Positions 22,352-33,285 of a stretch of 64,000 nucleotides of DNA are shown here, in pieces. The position numbers were made by a program, and so were the translations under genes. The stretch covers positions 41,683,559 to 41,747,558 of the forward strand of contig NC_057765.1 of NCBI RefSeq assembly GCF_010389155.1, written 5' to 3'. The DNA is from Erigeron canadensis (taxonomy: Eukaryota; Streptophyta; Magnoliopsida; Asterales; Asteraceae). How positions within the stretch are numbered: position 1 is the stretch's first letter; each line of letters opens with the position of its first letter. The notes under the pieces are model-generated. The model did no database searches and was not told where the DNA came from. It saw only the letters and a program-made list of their open reading frames with translations.

Positions 22352-24795
22352 TTACCAGGTGGAAGTTGGACAAGGGGGATTAGCAATGGGAGTGATCCCT
22401 TCTAACATCAACAATACACACTTCATAGAGGGTCGAATAGCAGGATCATCCTGGATGCACCAAAGTCCCACTTTAACCAGCCGTTCTAATGTCTCCTTCT
22501 CCACTTCTTCAAGATCAACAAGCAGATCCAATTGCCCTCTTTCAAAGCACTTGTAAACCCAAGTAGAAAGAACAATTTCATCAGGATCGGATACTCGTAC
22601 TTCCAAATTCCTTCTGCAACATATGATTTCAAGCAATACGATCCCATAGCTAAAAACATCAACCTTCACTGATATGGGGATGTTTTTCTGCCACTCAGGT
22701 GCCAAGTACCTGTAACACAATACATATGGTGTATCAATACTATGAAACCGTTAAATAACATATATCTGAAATTGAAGTAGTACTCTTACCCTCTTGTCCC
22801 TCGAACCATGGTGAATGTCTTGGTCTGATCGGGCATTAGTAGTTTGGCCAATCCGAAGTCTGAGATTTTCGCAGTCCAGAAATCATCCATTAAAATGTTT
22901 TGAGGTTTAATGTCACAATGAATGATGGGTGTTTCACATTCTTCGTGAAGGTAAAGGATTCCTCTTGCAACATCTAGCGCGATTTGCACTCTCTCACACC
23001 ACTCTGGCAGCCTTTCTGATTTGAATAGGTGGTCAGCAAGGGTTCCATTGCTCATGTATTCATAAACGAGAAGCCTCTCGGATTTACCTTCTGCACAATA
23101 ACCAAGAAGGCGGACCAGGTTTTTGTGATGAGTTTTCCCAATCACTTGCATTTCAGCTCGGAATTCTCTCTCACCTTCATCTACCACCTTCTCGAGTCTC
23201 TTCACTGCTATTGTTTTCTTTCCCTTGTAGATACACCCTTTATAGACCCTTCCGAATGAGCCTCTTCCTAACTCTTGTTTGAACCCGTTAGTTGCCTTTC
23301 TGAGCTCATTCAAAGTATACGATCTTAAGATGAGGTCCTCAGCGAAGCCCAACATTCTACTTTCCAACAACTTCTTGTACTTTAGAAGCCGGAATTTGAA
23401 TATGAAAAATCCCGACAAACTTAAAGAAATGAAACAATAGATGGAAAATCCAATGCTAATAACTAGAATTAAAGCCCATGTCTTTTTTCTTGTGGTCACC
23501 CCCTGTCCCACATCCCCATAACTTGTATTAGAGGATTCATTGACATGGAAGTTAAAGCTTACAGTGCTTGTCTTGAAGAAACCTGTAGATAGCTCATCAT
23601 CAAAAACTCTTCTTACATACCGCAATGGGAATTTGTGTTTCTCACAGATACCTTGATGCCAGAGAGCTGCATCACAATCGCAATCTTCCAAACATGATTT
23701 ACTGCAGTCCTCTTTGTAGCGAGTGTTATCCTCCATGTGCTCCTGATAGTAAGGATGGTCTATCCAGACTAATTGCTCTTTGGGAACCATGTTGTAATAT
23801 GTCACGTTTTCTTTCCCATTTTTACACCATGCTTTTGTAAAATTCCTCTCACAACCGCGGATATTCTGATCATGATCTATAAAATCAGAGCCGGGCAGAC
23901 AAACACAATAAGGCCGCTCGTCATCCATAGTACAATAGCTGTTAAGTCCACAAAAGTTCTTCACATCGCAAGGGCGATCTGGCGTTTTCCATACTATTGA
24001 AGGCGGGGAGTTAGTACGATTGTAGAAATATAGACGAAAGATCCCATCATCACCAAGTGTAGCACGATACATGAGAGGATAAGGAGGTTTAGAATACAAA
24101 TCCATGATGATGTTTGAACTACTGCCATTCATAAGCAGCAATCCCGTATCATTTAGGTATAGGTAGTACTTTGAGTTATTAATCACAGTATCTGTAGCCC
24201 AGTAAGAATCCACACCCACTTCCTCTGTGTTCACTGGATACATAACAAGATTACCATCTATCTGCATCTTAATACGGAAACGTCCACTAGAATAGTTGGT
24301 TTTAGAGACACTTGAAACCAATTCACACCCACCAGACAGAAGCTGACCTGGTAACATCGTATCGGTAGGATAGTCAAAACTCTGCCACACTACATTCATA
24401 CGACGGTCATGCAGCACAAAATTCCCACTGTTAGTCATCACAGCAAAGGAAATATTGGCTGCAATGGTCTTATTAACACTGCTCCGCACAGAGAGTAAAA
24501 CTAGTTCCCCTTTATTGGTAAGTTCTAGTGTGGCATCTGGAGAAACGGGTGGATGATCTCGATTTTCAGTCCAGACAACCGTGTTTTCATCAATGCTCAC
24601 TAACCAGATGGCAACCACATACCCAGAACCTTGTGGGTGAAACCCAAATGCAAACAGACCAGACTGTGAGTACCATGCACCAGATTGTGCACCAGCCACA
24701 AGTGAAGATCCCAATTTTATGGTGTCACCTGATCCCCCATCAGCCGAGGTCTGGAAGAAGAGGAGAAAGAGAAAAACAAACAGTAATGGAGACAT
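22352..24795 (-). CDS. G-type lectin receptor-like kinase (LECRK type) A
   Basis: Two exons, 24795-22790 and 22709-22352, product 787 aa. I start at MSPLLFVFLF because it opens a clean signal peptide; the frame extends 48 codons upstream without support. Domains: signal peptide 1-19; bulb-type mannose-binding lectin about 25-155; EGF-like PCDVKNFCGLNSYC...CVC about 275-300; Cys-rich PAN-like region about 360-410; transmembrane helix about 440-465; kinase about 505-780. Kinase landmarks: LGRGSFGRVYKG (509-520), Lys532, HCDIKPQN (626-633), DFG (646-648), APE at the exon junction. HCD instead of HRD makes it a non-RD kinase, common among immune-type plant receptors. The 80-bp GT-AG intron splits GTRG|YLAPE; its neighbour B is intronless. 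Predicted plasma-membrane receptor; the ligand is unknown. Confidence 0.93.
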
Positions 24796-25945
24796 AATAT
24801 GCAGCAAAGAAATGGTTAATAAATTAGTAAATTGTGATTTGTATGTTAGTGAGGCTGCCAATGAGGCTTTTCCAATACTAAAATTAAGAGCAAAGACTTG
24901 GAGCATTGACCCATAAAGAGCAGTAGTGCCAGTCAGCACGACTAATCAAGTCTAGACTGACCACAGAATTATTTCACTATTCTCATCATTCAAGTCCAAT
25001 TTAAATATTCAATGAAGATTAATAACAAATTATATGTTTAATCCACGATAAATAGGTCCATGATCTCTCTCGTCGACTAGGGCATTTACCCAATAATACC
25101 AAATCCTTTTGGATATTCAAGCATAAACCCTAAGGCCATTTTGATACACTGTGGTAAGGACTTCACCTTTGGTGGGTCACATTCCATGGGGTTTATGCAA
25201 AGTTTCCCCTCCAAATAAACCAAGTAAATCTCCTTCTAAACTTCATGTTTGGTTCCCTAATTAGGAATTTCTAGTTATGTTCCATGCTGAGGATCATGTT
25301 TGGTTCCTCAATTAGGAATAACATAACTATGTTAATGTATTTCCTAAAAATTTGCCCAGCGTTAAGATAACTATGTGTATATTATAATATAGAAGTCTAA
25401 AATTTTATTAACAAATGCTCGAATCAACCCAAAAACATGTTGAATCATAGGGATCCCAGAACCAGCCACGATTTTTGTTCTGGTACGGCCGTACCGAATT
25501 GTGGTCGATCCAGATCGCAATTTGCAAATTGACAAAAAACAGTGTTCCCAATCAAGTTTATAAATCATTCCAGGCCTCTCCGGTATACGATTTGGGTTCC
25601 ATAAAATTCAAGTTCCAGAAATGTTTGGTTCAACGTATTTATGTCAAAAAAAACAGCATATTAATTGTGGAAGTTTGACAGTCACCGAAAACTTCGAATA
25701 TAACAAGGATTTACCAAAATATTTGTATAAAGCTTTCCAATGCTTACACCTTAAAAAAATTTAATAAAACAATTAATTGAATTCTTTGAACAAACAGGTG
25801 AATATTAAGTAATAAAATTGATTATTTTGAAAAATTAATGTAAACGTGCACTACTGGTCACATTCACAGTTACTGTCTTTCTTTTGAACGGCAAAGGTGG
25901 ATACTAGGAAGGAGCTAGTAACATCGAGATTACAGATAAACAATG
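24796..25945. other. Spacer between receptor kinase A and LINE fragment
   Basis: Upstream region of receptor kinase A. CATGTTTGGTTCC(C/T)AATTAGGAAT occurs twice (about 25246 and 25294), a small direct repeat. ORFs at 25371-25568 and 25475-25678 overlap on opposite strands without family features. Confidence 0.4.
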
Positions 25946-26580
25946 CTAGGCCCAATACACCCATCTATCCCACTCATACCTCTCTTGATTAGCTCTATTC
26001 AAGATCCATGAATACGCCAATGAGCGAATTTCTTCAACAATGATATTAGGAGAAAGATAGATTTGATCATGAGTTCCTTCATTTCTTGCTCTCCATAAGC
26101 TCCAAATGCCGATACGAATAATAGCATCAATCTTTTTCCTCCAATTTTTTATCTCCGGGTAAGTTCTTGTGCAGGTTAACCAAGTCCACAACCTGAAAAG
26201 CATATATCGGGTTTATCATACACTAAAATCCAATCAGATTCCAGACTACCATAGCGATCAGGCAGGCTGTAATCACGTGATCAATAGACTCCTCATGTAA
26301 TAGGCACCACACACATAATAACGATGAAGGCACAATTATTCTCTTGTGTATCTGAATCTTGTGGATCTGAATTAACGTTGGAAGTCTATCAAGCATCAAC
26401 CTCCAGATTCTAACATTTACTTTCTTTGGGACCCAATTATTCCGGTGGTTACTCTAATGCAGAGATGGATGATTAACGCTGTCAAAATTCACCCTCAAAT
26501 CCGCCACCCGAAACTCATCTGCCCCAAAGGCTGATCCAAAATCAACACCCCAGCCCCAAAGGCTAAGAGGTTTGAACTAA
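25946..26580 (-). pseudogene. LINE (non-LTR retrotransposon) ORF2 3' fragment
   Basis: Minus-strand translation gives the C-terminal zinc-binding region of plant L1-type reverse transcriptases. Around 26440-26330 it reads NNWVPKKVNVRIWRLMLDRL then CVWCLLHEESIDHV and a CLIAMVVW block. After a stop and a frame change, 26203-25946 continues with WSLWRARNEGTHD and IVEEIRSLAYSWI. WVPKKVN...WR...RLPT and the C..C...HVxxxC pattern are typical of that domain. Upstream, degraded sequence FRVADLRVNFDSVN extends to about 26580. No RT catalytic core is present, so it is a 5'-truncated, mutated LINE copy. Confidence 0.8.
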
Positions 26581-26877
26581 TGTGTTTGACGAGTAACATC
26601 GACTCAGTCGCAGATCAAAGATTTAAAGCACACATGCTTATTTGGCAGAAGATACATATTTACGGCTGGAATCTATCAGCCTGAGCTCCTTAGCTAAGCA
26701 ACACATAAGTTGGGACAAGAATTTGGTTTCTCTGATTCATAACTATAAATTCACTGATATCTATTCAATTCAATATATACATTATAAATTTATAATAGGA
26801 TAGGATATGGTTTTTCTGATTTAGACAAGCTATCATTCACATAAAAAAAATATTAAAAAAGTAACAATTGAGCTAAA

Positions 26878-29262
26878 TCAAAGAAGGATTGGTGATTGAG
26901 GGGTTGGTATATCAGCTGTTCCTTCTAACATCAATATAACACCTTTGATGGAAGGCCTTGCATCTGGATCACCTTGAATGCACAGAAGTCCAACATTCAA
27001 CATTTTTTCAAACATGTCGATATCTACCTGTTCATCTCCAATCAGCCTAGTTAACTCGTTGGCTACAAAGCAACTGTAAGCCAAAGTAGTAAAAGGCATT
27101 TTGTCGTCACAGGAAATGTCAATTTCCATATCACCTCTGCAACACAATATCTCCAGCAGTACAACCCCAAAGCTGTAAATATCCACTTTAGTGGATATTA
27201 AGGTGTTTTTGTGCCATTCAGGTGCCAGATACCCCCTTGTTCCTCTAACACCGGTGAGGGTTCCACTCTGATTTGGACTCAAGAGCTTTGATAGACCAAA
27301 ATCAGATATCTTAGCAGTCCAAGACTCGTCAAAAAGAATATTATGAGGCTCTATATTGCAGTGTATTATACGAGTTTCACACTCTTCGTGAAGATACAAG
27401 ATTCCTCTTGCTACATCCAGTGCCACTCTGACACGTTCTTTCCAGCCGGGTGGTGTTTTGGAGTTGAAAAGATCTGCCAGTGAGCCATTGCTCATAAATT
27501 CGTACACAAGTAACTTTGTCACTCCATTTATACAGAAACCAAGTAAACGGACCAAGTTCCGGTGATGAGTTTGTGCAATAGCAGTAATTTCTGCTCGGAA
27601 CCCTCCTTCTCCTTCAAATGCCCTACGCAGTTTCTTGACAGCTACTGCCTTCTTGCCCTCAGAAATAAACCCTCGGTAGACTTCCCCGTAAGAGTTTGTT
27701 CCTATCACTTCTTTAAAACCATCTGTGGCTTTCTGAAGCTCGTCGAATGAGAATGATCGCAGAGTAAAGTGATCACTACTCAACCCAAAATCAACATTGT
27801 CTGATATAATTCCATATCTATGACTATGTGCATGCACTCTGTAGAAAAGGAAACTGGCAAGTGCCATCACTGTACACATAAAAGCAAGAAAACCAAGTGT
27901 TATGGCGAGAATAGAAACAAGTTTTCTCCTTTCTGCTACTATCTTTGGCTCTTGGTCCACTAAGGCTGGTGACGGTTGTGGATTCTTGAATTGATCATTT
28001 GGGTAACTATATTTAATAAAGACTGTACCTGAGTAGTTTTTATTATACACTGCGTAAATGATTGGAACCTTGAGCATTTTGCAACTGCCATTTAGATAAA
28101 GGCCTACCCAGCAATTGCAATCATCAAGACAAGATTTACTACAACCTTCCTTGCTAAGATTCATCACAGAGTAAGGATAGATTCCAACCTCCATATGATC
28201 CAGAGCAGTAATATCGTAGGAAAGTTCTAGCCCTCTTTGACTGCAGGCTTCTTCGTCTGTGAAATTTCTGTAACAGCCAAGGAACTTCCCATCTCTTGAA
28301 TTTTTTAAAAATAAGAAGCCAGGAAAGCAATGACACTCGGCGTTGCCATCAGTGGTAAAACAGTAGCTATTAACACCACAAATACCTCTAGCCTTACATG
28401 GGTCCTGTAACGCCTCCCATTCCATACTCCCAGACAAGTTACTAGAGGGATTTGTGAATCTGTGGGAATACATAACAAAGTTACCAAGTGGACTGAGAGT
28501 GGCACGAAAGACTATTGTCACTTTCATTCTCGACCATGAGCTCATAGTTTGATTAAAGACCATCTTTGTCGACGAATTGAAAATCGAATCTAAGTAGAGA
28601 GAGCCATCAAGATTGAGAACTAATGACCGATAAGGGGAATCAAACGTTCCAGTCGACCAGTATGAATCAGAGTCCCACTTAGAACTGTTTTCAGGGTAAG
28701 CAACAAGATTCCCATCAGACTGCATGGACAGTACAAAACGTCCACTCGAGTGTTGGGAATCAGATACACTAGAGACGAGTTGCGCTTCAGAAGTAAGTTT
28801 TTGGCCTCCTAATATTGTATCACAAGGGTAATCAAAGCTTTTCCATATGACTTCAGAGTGATTATAGAGTACAAAATTACCAGAATCAAACATAGAAGCT
28901 GAGGTTACCGCATCCTCTTGCTCTGCTATGTTTTTCTTACCATAAACAGAGTGCAGAAGAAACCAACCATCTTCAGTGAGCTCAATGGTACTGTTTGAAG
29001 AGACAGGTGGGTCGTCACGATTTGCAGTCCAAACAACAGTGATTTTCGGTTTGCTCGTCAGCCATATCCCTACAAAATAACCATCACCTTCCTGGTAAAA
29101 ACCAAATGCAAAGAGTCCTGAAGGTGAGAGCCATGATGAGTTTGTGTCTGTGGTCAGTTTTGAACCTAGGCTGATATTATAGGAGATGGACTCGTTAACC
29201 AGAGCTCCTTCTGTGACTAAAAGAACAGACATCCCTAAGAGGATAAGTAACCACAGCGCCAT
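26878..29262 (-). CDS. G-type lectin receptor-like kinase (LECRK type) B, predicted pseudokinase
   Basis: Intronless, 794 aa. Domains: signal peptide 1-20; bulb-type lectin about 28-155 with FAFGFYQ and VVWTANRD; EGF-like PCKARGICGVNSYC...CHC about 289-312; Cys-rich PAN-like region about 340-415; transmembrane about 447-473; kinase-like about 505-785. The kinase keeps Lys543, SDFGLSKLL (653-661) and GYLAPEW. The glycine loop is GTNSYG (second Gly is Asn), and the catalytic loop is HCNIEPHN (634-641): the catalytic Asp is Asn636 and the following Lys is Glu638. Neighbour A has HCDIKPQN here. It is therefore probably catalytically dead or very weak, and may act as a scaffold or decoy co-receptor in the membrane. 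The frame is fully open and domains are intact, which argues for function rather than a pseudogene. It is about 4 kb from A, a diverged tandem pair. Confidence 0.92.
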   Translation of the reverse strand: MALWLLILLGMSVLLVTEGALVNESISYNISLGSKLTTDTNSSWLSPSGLFAFGFYQEGDGYFVGIWLTSKPKITVVWTANRDDPPVSSNSTIELTEDGWFLLHSVYGKKNIAEQEDAVTSASMFDSGNFVLYNHSEVIWKSFDYPCDTILGGQKLTSEAQLVSSVSDSQHSSGRFVLSMQSDGNLVAYPENSSKWDSDSYWSTGTFDSPYRSLVLNLDGSLYLDSIFNSSTKMVFNQTMSSWSRMKVTIVFRATLSPLGNFVMYSHRFTNPSSNLSGSMEWEALQDPCKARGICGVNSYCFTTDGNAECHCFPGFLFLKNSRDGKFLGCYRNFTDEEACSQRGLELSYDITALDHMEVGIYPYSVMNLSKEGCSKSCLDDCNCWVGLYLNGSCKMLKVPIIYAVYNKNYSGTVFIKYSYPNDQFKNPQPSPALVDQEPKIVAERRKLVSILAITLGFLAFMCTVMALASFLFYRVHAHSHRYGIISDNVDFGLSSDHFTLRSFSFDELQKATDGFKEVIGTNSYGEVYRGFISEGKKAVAVKKLRRAFEGEGGFRAEITAIAQTHHRNLVRLLGFCINGVTKLLVYEFMSNGSLADLFNSKTPPGWKERVRVALDVARGILYLHEECETRIIHCNIEPHNILFDESWTAKISDFGLSKLLSPNQSGTLTGVRGTRGYLAPEWHKNTLISTKVDIYSFGVVLLEILCCRGDMEIDISCDDKMPFTTLAYSCFVANELTRLIGDEQVDIDMFEKMLNVGLLCIQGDPDARPSIKGVILMLEGTADIPTPQSPILL

Positions 29263-29675
29263 ATTAGATAAGTGAAGTGAATAGTCTATGTTGGAGAAGA
29301 TTAAAAGGGTGTCAATGGTCGAATTAGTGGTTAAATTAGCCTTCTAAATTCTGCTATACATATTCCTTACACCGACCCTACATACATGGTTACTACTCAT
29401 CCAGCATGCCAAGCTATGTAAGGACCACATAACATTTTTGCAAGTCAAGTTCCACGCAATTATGATAAAGTTGGCTACCTTGCCCTTGTTGACCCGTCTC
29501 TGGTTCATAAATTCTTTCACTATACATGAACATTGAAACCAACCAGAAAGCATGTGGAAAAATCAGCGAGCTTGCAAACATAAAACAAGACTCGGGGTCA
29601 TGAAAGTGGTCCCTGAGTAACAAAAAGTCTTTCTACTCTGTACTACCAAAACCAAATTTTACTCACTTTAGTCAC
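29263..29675. other. Upstream region of receptor kinase B
   Basis: No separate gene; overlapping minus ORFs at 29344-29623 have no family features. Likely promoter and 5' UTR of kinase B. Confidence 0.4.
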
Positions 29676-29875
29676 TATTAGACATATATTAGTTAGCATA
29701 TATTAGTTTCTATATATCTTACCATATATTAGTTAGGCTACTCTATATATATGGCCTTGTAATCCTTCTTAATTACAATACAATAATAATAATACAATAT
29801 GGTATCAGAGCTTAACTAATATATGGTAACTAGATATATAGAAACTAATATATGCTAACTAATATATGTCTAATA
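29676..29875. mobile_element. Palindromic copia-type LTR fragment with primer-binding site
   Basis: A 200-bp insertion with about 62-bp inverted arms starting TATTAGACATATATTAG at both ends. The unpaired centre resembles a copia LTR 3' end (GGCCTTGTAATCC...ACAATA) followed by TGGTATCAGAGC (29800-29811), the initiator-tRNA-Met primer-binding site typical of plant retrotransposons. It is flanked by a 5-bp duplication GTCAC (29671-29675, 29876-29880). The duplicated locus near 35695-35705 has the empty site. Confidence 0.85.
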
Positions 29876-30261
29876 GTCACCCATCAATCTTTATGTCATT
29901 GCACTCATGATAAAGACTGAAAAATCACACTCAGCCCTTTACACAAACCGGTTACAAATCAAAGCACTAGTGGAACTTTATTTTTTCTAACATACCATAA
30001 CTCACATTTACTTACACATAAACACAAACAAAAAAAACTACCATATGAAAGAAGTTACATGCTTTGCACAAGATAGCTTGGCATTGTAACATAAACTTGG
30101 AACATACAGCAGTGTGAAAGTTGGTCCAATATATACTTTATATATATATATATAAAGCCCTCATCTTTAATTTGTAATTTTAGAGTAAAAGCATATACAA
30201 CATAAAGATACAGATAAAATATATATGTGTCTATCTAACAATAAAAAGCTTGTAAAAGTAC

Positions 30262-30712
30262 CTGTATATGTGTTCATTTGGTATATTCATTTCGATCGAT
30301 TTAAAGGTCAATGTCAAGACATCAACTGGACCACGTACAATCACACTCACATCTTCTCCAGCCTGCCACCATATAAATGAAATCTCCATTACTTTATGTA
30401 AATGGAAAACATATGGGACCTCCATTACTTTTATAAACAGAAACAAAACAGCAAAAAAAAAAAAAAAAAGTGCTGCAAGAATGAGTTAAAATTAAGAAAT
30501 ATTATTTATATACAAATCAGTCAATTAAGTTTATGTTAATTACTGATTAATTGAATTGATATATAATTGCATTCCAGAGTTAATATTATAAGCTACGGTT
30601 TCAGTTTGACAATTAGTTTTTATTAGTGATTTTGAAACGAACCTGTATAGCCACATTATCATCATCATCAAGATGCTTACGAGTTACGACGAGATTTCTT
30701 CTGTTCAGACAT
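30262..30712 (-). pseudogene. Unrecognised two-exon gene fragment (copy A)
   Basis: Exon-like block 30362-30262 (101 nt) has acceptor GGTGGCAG and donor ACAG|GTACTT. It reads AGEDVSVIVRGPVDVLTLTF and continues to MNIPNEHIYR. An upstream block ending at about 30643 (donor ATACAG|GTTCG) can join it in phase: ...LVVTRKHLDDDDNVAIQ then AGEDVSV. An ATG at 30712 opens MSEQKKSRRN but hits a stop soon after in another frame. I do not recognise the family. The fragment is duplicated near 39.1-39.55 kb with disrupting repeats, so it may be a captured or dying gene piece. Composition (polar, normal amino acid use) is better than in random AT-rich frames. Confidence 0.4.
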
Positions 30713-31278
30713 TGAGTGATCACTGATTAGATTTAGTGTGTCGCTCACTAATCATCGGGATTAAATGGTGACTAGTTTTGATGTACCAATGACCCCTCAC
30801 TAATACAGACAAAGAATAGATAAATCGGATTTTATTTTATTTTTTCAAAGGTGAGAAATTGGATTAATCTACCATGTAAAAAATTCATGTTAAACAAAAA
30901 ATCTACTATGCAAATTCTTTATATCTTTTAAAGTAATTGTTTTTTTTATTTTATTTTAAGGTTCATGAGTTAACCTTTTTAATACATAAATAGCTTGTTT
31001 CCATGATTTTCATGGAGAGGGAAATTTTTCTGCAGCATTTTCGTTTTTCCCATAATTGTTAGGCTCAACTAACAAATCAAGTATTAAACGAGTCATTCTT
31101 ATATTTAAAACTTGTGAATTTCGTCTACTCCGAACGGGTCACGTGACGAATGCGGTGATGATAGTAACGTTGGTGATAAAATGGTGACAACGATTGTTGG
31201 TGGTGATGGCATATGTAAAATGGCATATGCCGTATAAATTAGATTTAAGCTCATGTCACAGTTTCAATATTAGATAAA
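30713..31278. other. Distal part of duplication A, no gene
   Basis: Shared with about 39560-40335 up to near 31215. No coding potential recognised. Confidence 0.4.
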
Positions 31279-31659
31279 CTAGCCTTGTACTCGCGCGATG
31301 CGGCGGGGCATAGGAAAAAAGCTGGTTAAGTAGTGATATCGTGTTATTACAGGAATGTATGATTCAACTCAACTGTTTCTTAGTCCGGCTGAAAGTGCAA
31401 ACCGCCGTTGTTGTTTTAGAGTGAGCGTTTTTTATATTGATTGATTATTAAATTCAGTAACGCATGTGAGCTTTTTTGGTATACTATGTGAGCAACTGCA
31501 GGGAAGGGAAAAGGCACGCGTAAGGTTTTTTTTTAAGGGTATTTTTAGAATTTCAGGGATAAAGTGTTTGATGGTAATATAGATTAAAAGGGTAAATTAG
31601 AGATTTTAAAGATAGAGTGTTAAATTTAAGGGGTAATTTGTTTATATAGATAATATAGA
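31279..31659 (-). mobile_element. Short non-autonomous Helitron
   Basis: Minus strand: begins A|TCTATATTATCTATATAAAC at 31659 and ends with a CCGCATCGCGCGAG hairpin then TACAAGG and CTAG|T at 31279. Internal sequence (AACACTCTATCTTTAAA, TTACCCTTTTAAT, CAAACACTTTA) matches the plus-strand element 38145-38553, confirming both ends. No TSD, as expected. Confidence 0.85.
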
Positions 31660-32046
31660 TTGTTAAATATGTAAACTTAAATATAAAAAATGTAAATACA
31701 ATTAAATTAAAAGAATATTATTACTAATATATTAGGAGATTATCCTATATCCCTTTTATAAACATCAAAATAACATATATCCTCACTTAAATAACTTAAT
31801 ATTATGTATATCCAATCTAAACCTTAAAATTTTCATATCCACCCATTCTATAAATAAACTTATTAACATGCATTCTACAACTATAAATTCCTATTATATT
31901 GCTAAAATGCAGTAAATATAAAACAAATTTCCTTTCTTTTCATGCTAACTACATGATTATAAAAGACCTTTCATCCTATGACACATATTTGATTTAAATG
32001 TATTAATCTCATTATCTCAACCTCAAGTAATTGGGTTATTCATTTA
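31660..32046. other. AT-rich spacer between two Helitrons
   Basis: No gene or clear repeat; consists of A/T-rich sequence. Confidence 0.4.
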
Positions 32047-32341
32047 CTAGCATGGTGTTCGCGCATTTTGGCGGCTTTATGGTGATCGCATACGAAACAT
32101 GAAAGAAAAACAAAAAAAAAAACAACGGTGGGGATTTGATTCTAACGTCGGCGGCATCAGAAGAAAAATAAAGAAAAACACCGGTGGGTTTTTTGTTTGC
32201 GTGGATATGTATTTCTAGGAAGTGTGGGTTTTTTTTTGTGAAAGGGTAAGTTTGAAACTTTAGAAATAAAGTGGGGGTATTTTAAGAACAAAAATTATGC
32301 TGAATTTCTTAAACTCAATCATCTTTATAAGGGATTATAGA
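32047..32341 (-). mobile_element. Short non-autonomous Helitron
   Basis: Minus strand: begins A|TCTATAATCCCTTATAAAG at 32341 and ends GCCGCCAAAATGCGCGAACACCATG then CTAG|T at 32047. Same terminal architecture as 31279-31659. Confidence 0.72.
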
Positions 32342-33254
32342 TACATGATTTCAAGGCCAGCTAAAGTAACTCCTGAATCTAATTCATAAAGTCACATATC
32401 TACCGAAAAAAAAAAATCATACATGAGATGAAGTTTGTGTATCTATTTCAGTATATATGTTTAAATTGTTTTATTACTTTGAAATTATTTTTGACAATAC
32501 AAATATATATAGAATATATTAGCAAAAAATTTCATAAACAAACTACTCATTTTTTAATACTACTAACATTTTGATTACGTCAAATTTCTCTCCTTAATTT
32601 ATGAAATGCCATGATGATTTCACCTAGCGCCATTTTATAAAATGGTGAATCTCATATTTCTCCCATCTAAACATTATTATAACTTATTTAAAATAAATTT
32701 ACATAAATAGTAGCTTTTTTCCCCCTAATCTATATTTCCAAGTTAAATATACAGTTTTTCAAATAAAGAGAAAAGGTGATGCTTCGTAAAGTGGTTTGTG
32801 ACTTCGCCTGCGGGATGGGAGGTCACTGGTTTGAAACCCTCTTGTTTGCTTTTTGTTTTTGCACTTTTTATTTGTTTTTTGCACTTTGCTCTTTTTTTTT
32901 TCTTTTTTCTTTTTTCCACCTTCTGTTTCTTTTTTTTATTACCTATACCCTCTAACCTTATATAATTTGTGTTTTCTTTCAATCTTTTTAACATTTGTTT
33001 TTTTATACTTTTTTATATTTTGTTTTTTTTCCTAACTTTTTAAAATGTTATATATTTTATCTTTTATCCTTTTTTCTCGTTTTCTTTTGTTACATTATAT
33101 ATATTTTTTTATTTTTAAAAATTTGATTTTTATATATTTTTTAGATGTAACGTTTGGATTTTTTTTATAACTTTTTCATTTAATTTTCGTATTTTCTTTT
33201 TTTATTTTTCAGTTTTATTATATTCCTTCTGTTTTTTTTCCAAACATTTAGTTA
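32342..33254. other. T-rich low-complexity DNA, possible SINE-like piece
   Basis: From about 32860 to 33250 the plus strand is extremely T-rich. At 32775-32850, ACTTCGCCTGCGGGATGGGA and GTCACTGGTTTGAAACC resemble a tRNA-related box B, so a decayed SINE or tRNA-derived repeat is possible. No gene. Confidence 0.4.
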
Positions 33255-33284
33255 TTCTCGACCAATGATCGAGTATAACACTAG
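33255..33284 (+). mobile_element. Helitron-like 3' terminus
   Basis: Hairpin CTCGACCAATGATCGAG followed by TATAACA and CTAG, with T next (33285). The spacing and tail match the terminus at 13140-13180. The 5' end was not identified. Confidence 0.6.
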
Positions 33285-33285
33285 T

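Larger units (their letters stand above)
28990..31215. repeat. Segmental duplication, copy A
   Basis: This covers the first 90 or so codons of receptor kinase B plus 1.9 kb upstream, and is repeated at 34998-40335. Matching landmarks: GACTCGTTAACCAGAGCTCC, AGCATGTGGAAAAAT/AGCGTGTGGAAAAAT, GAAGTTACATGCTTTACACA, TGGTATATTCATTTCGATC and AAACAAAAAATCTACTATGC. Copy A carries the 200-bp palindromic LTR insertion; copy B lacks it. Confidence 0.88.

Noticed and set aside
24796..24939. Upstream in-frame Met extension of receptor kinase A
   Set aside because: The 48 extra residues contain no signal peptide, whereas Met at 24795 opens a typical one.
32775..32850. Possible tRNA gene
   Set aside because: Only a box B-like piece is present; no cloverleaf or acceptor stem can be formed.
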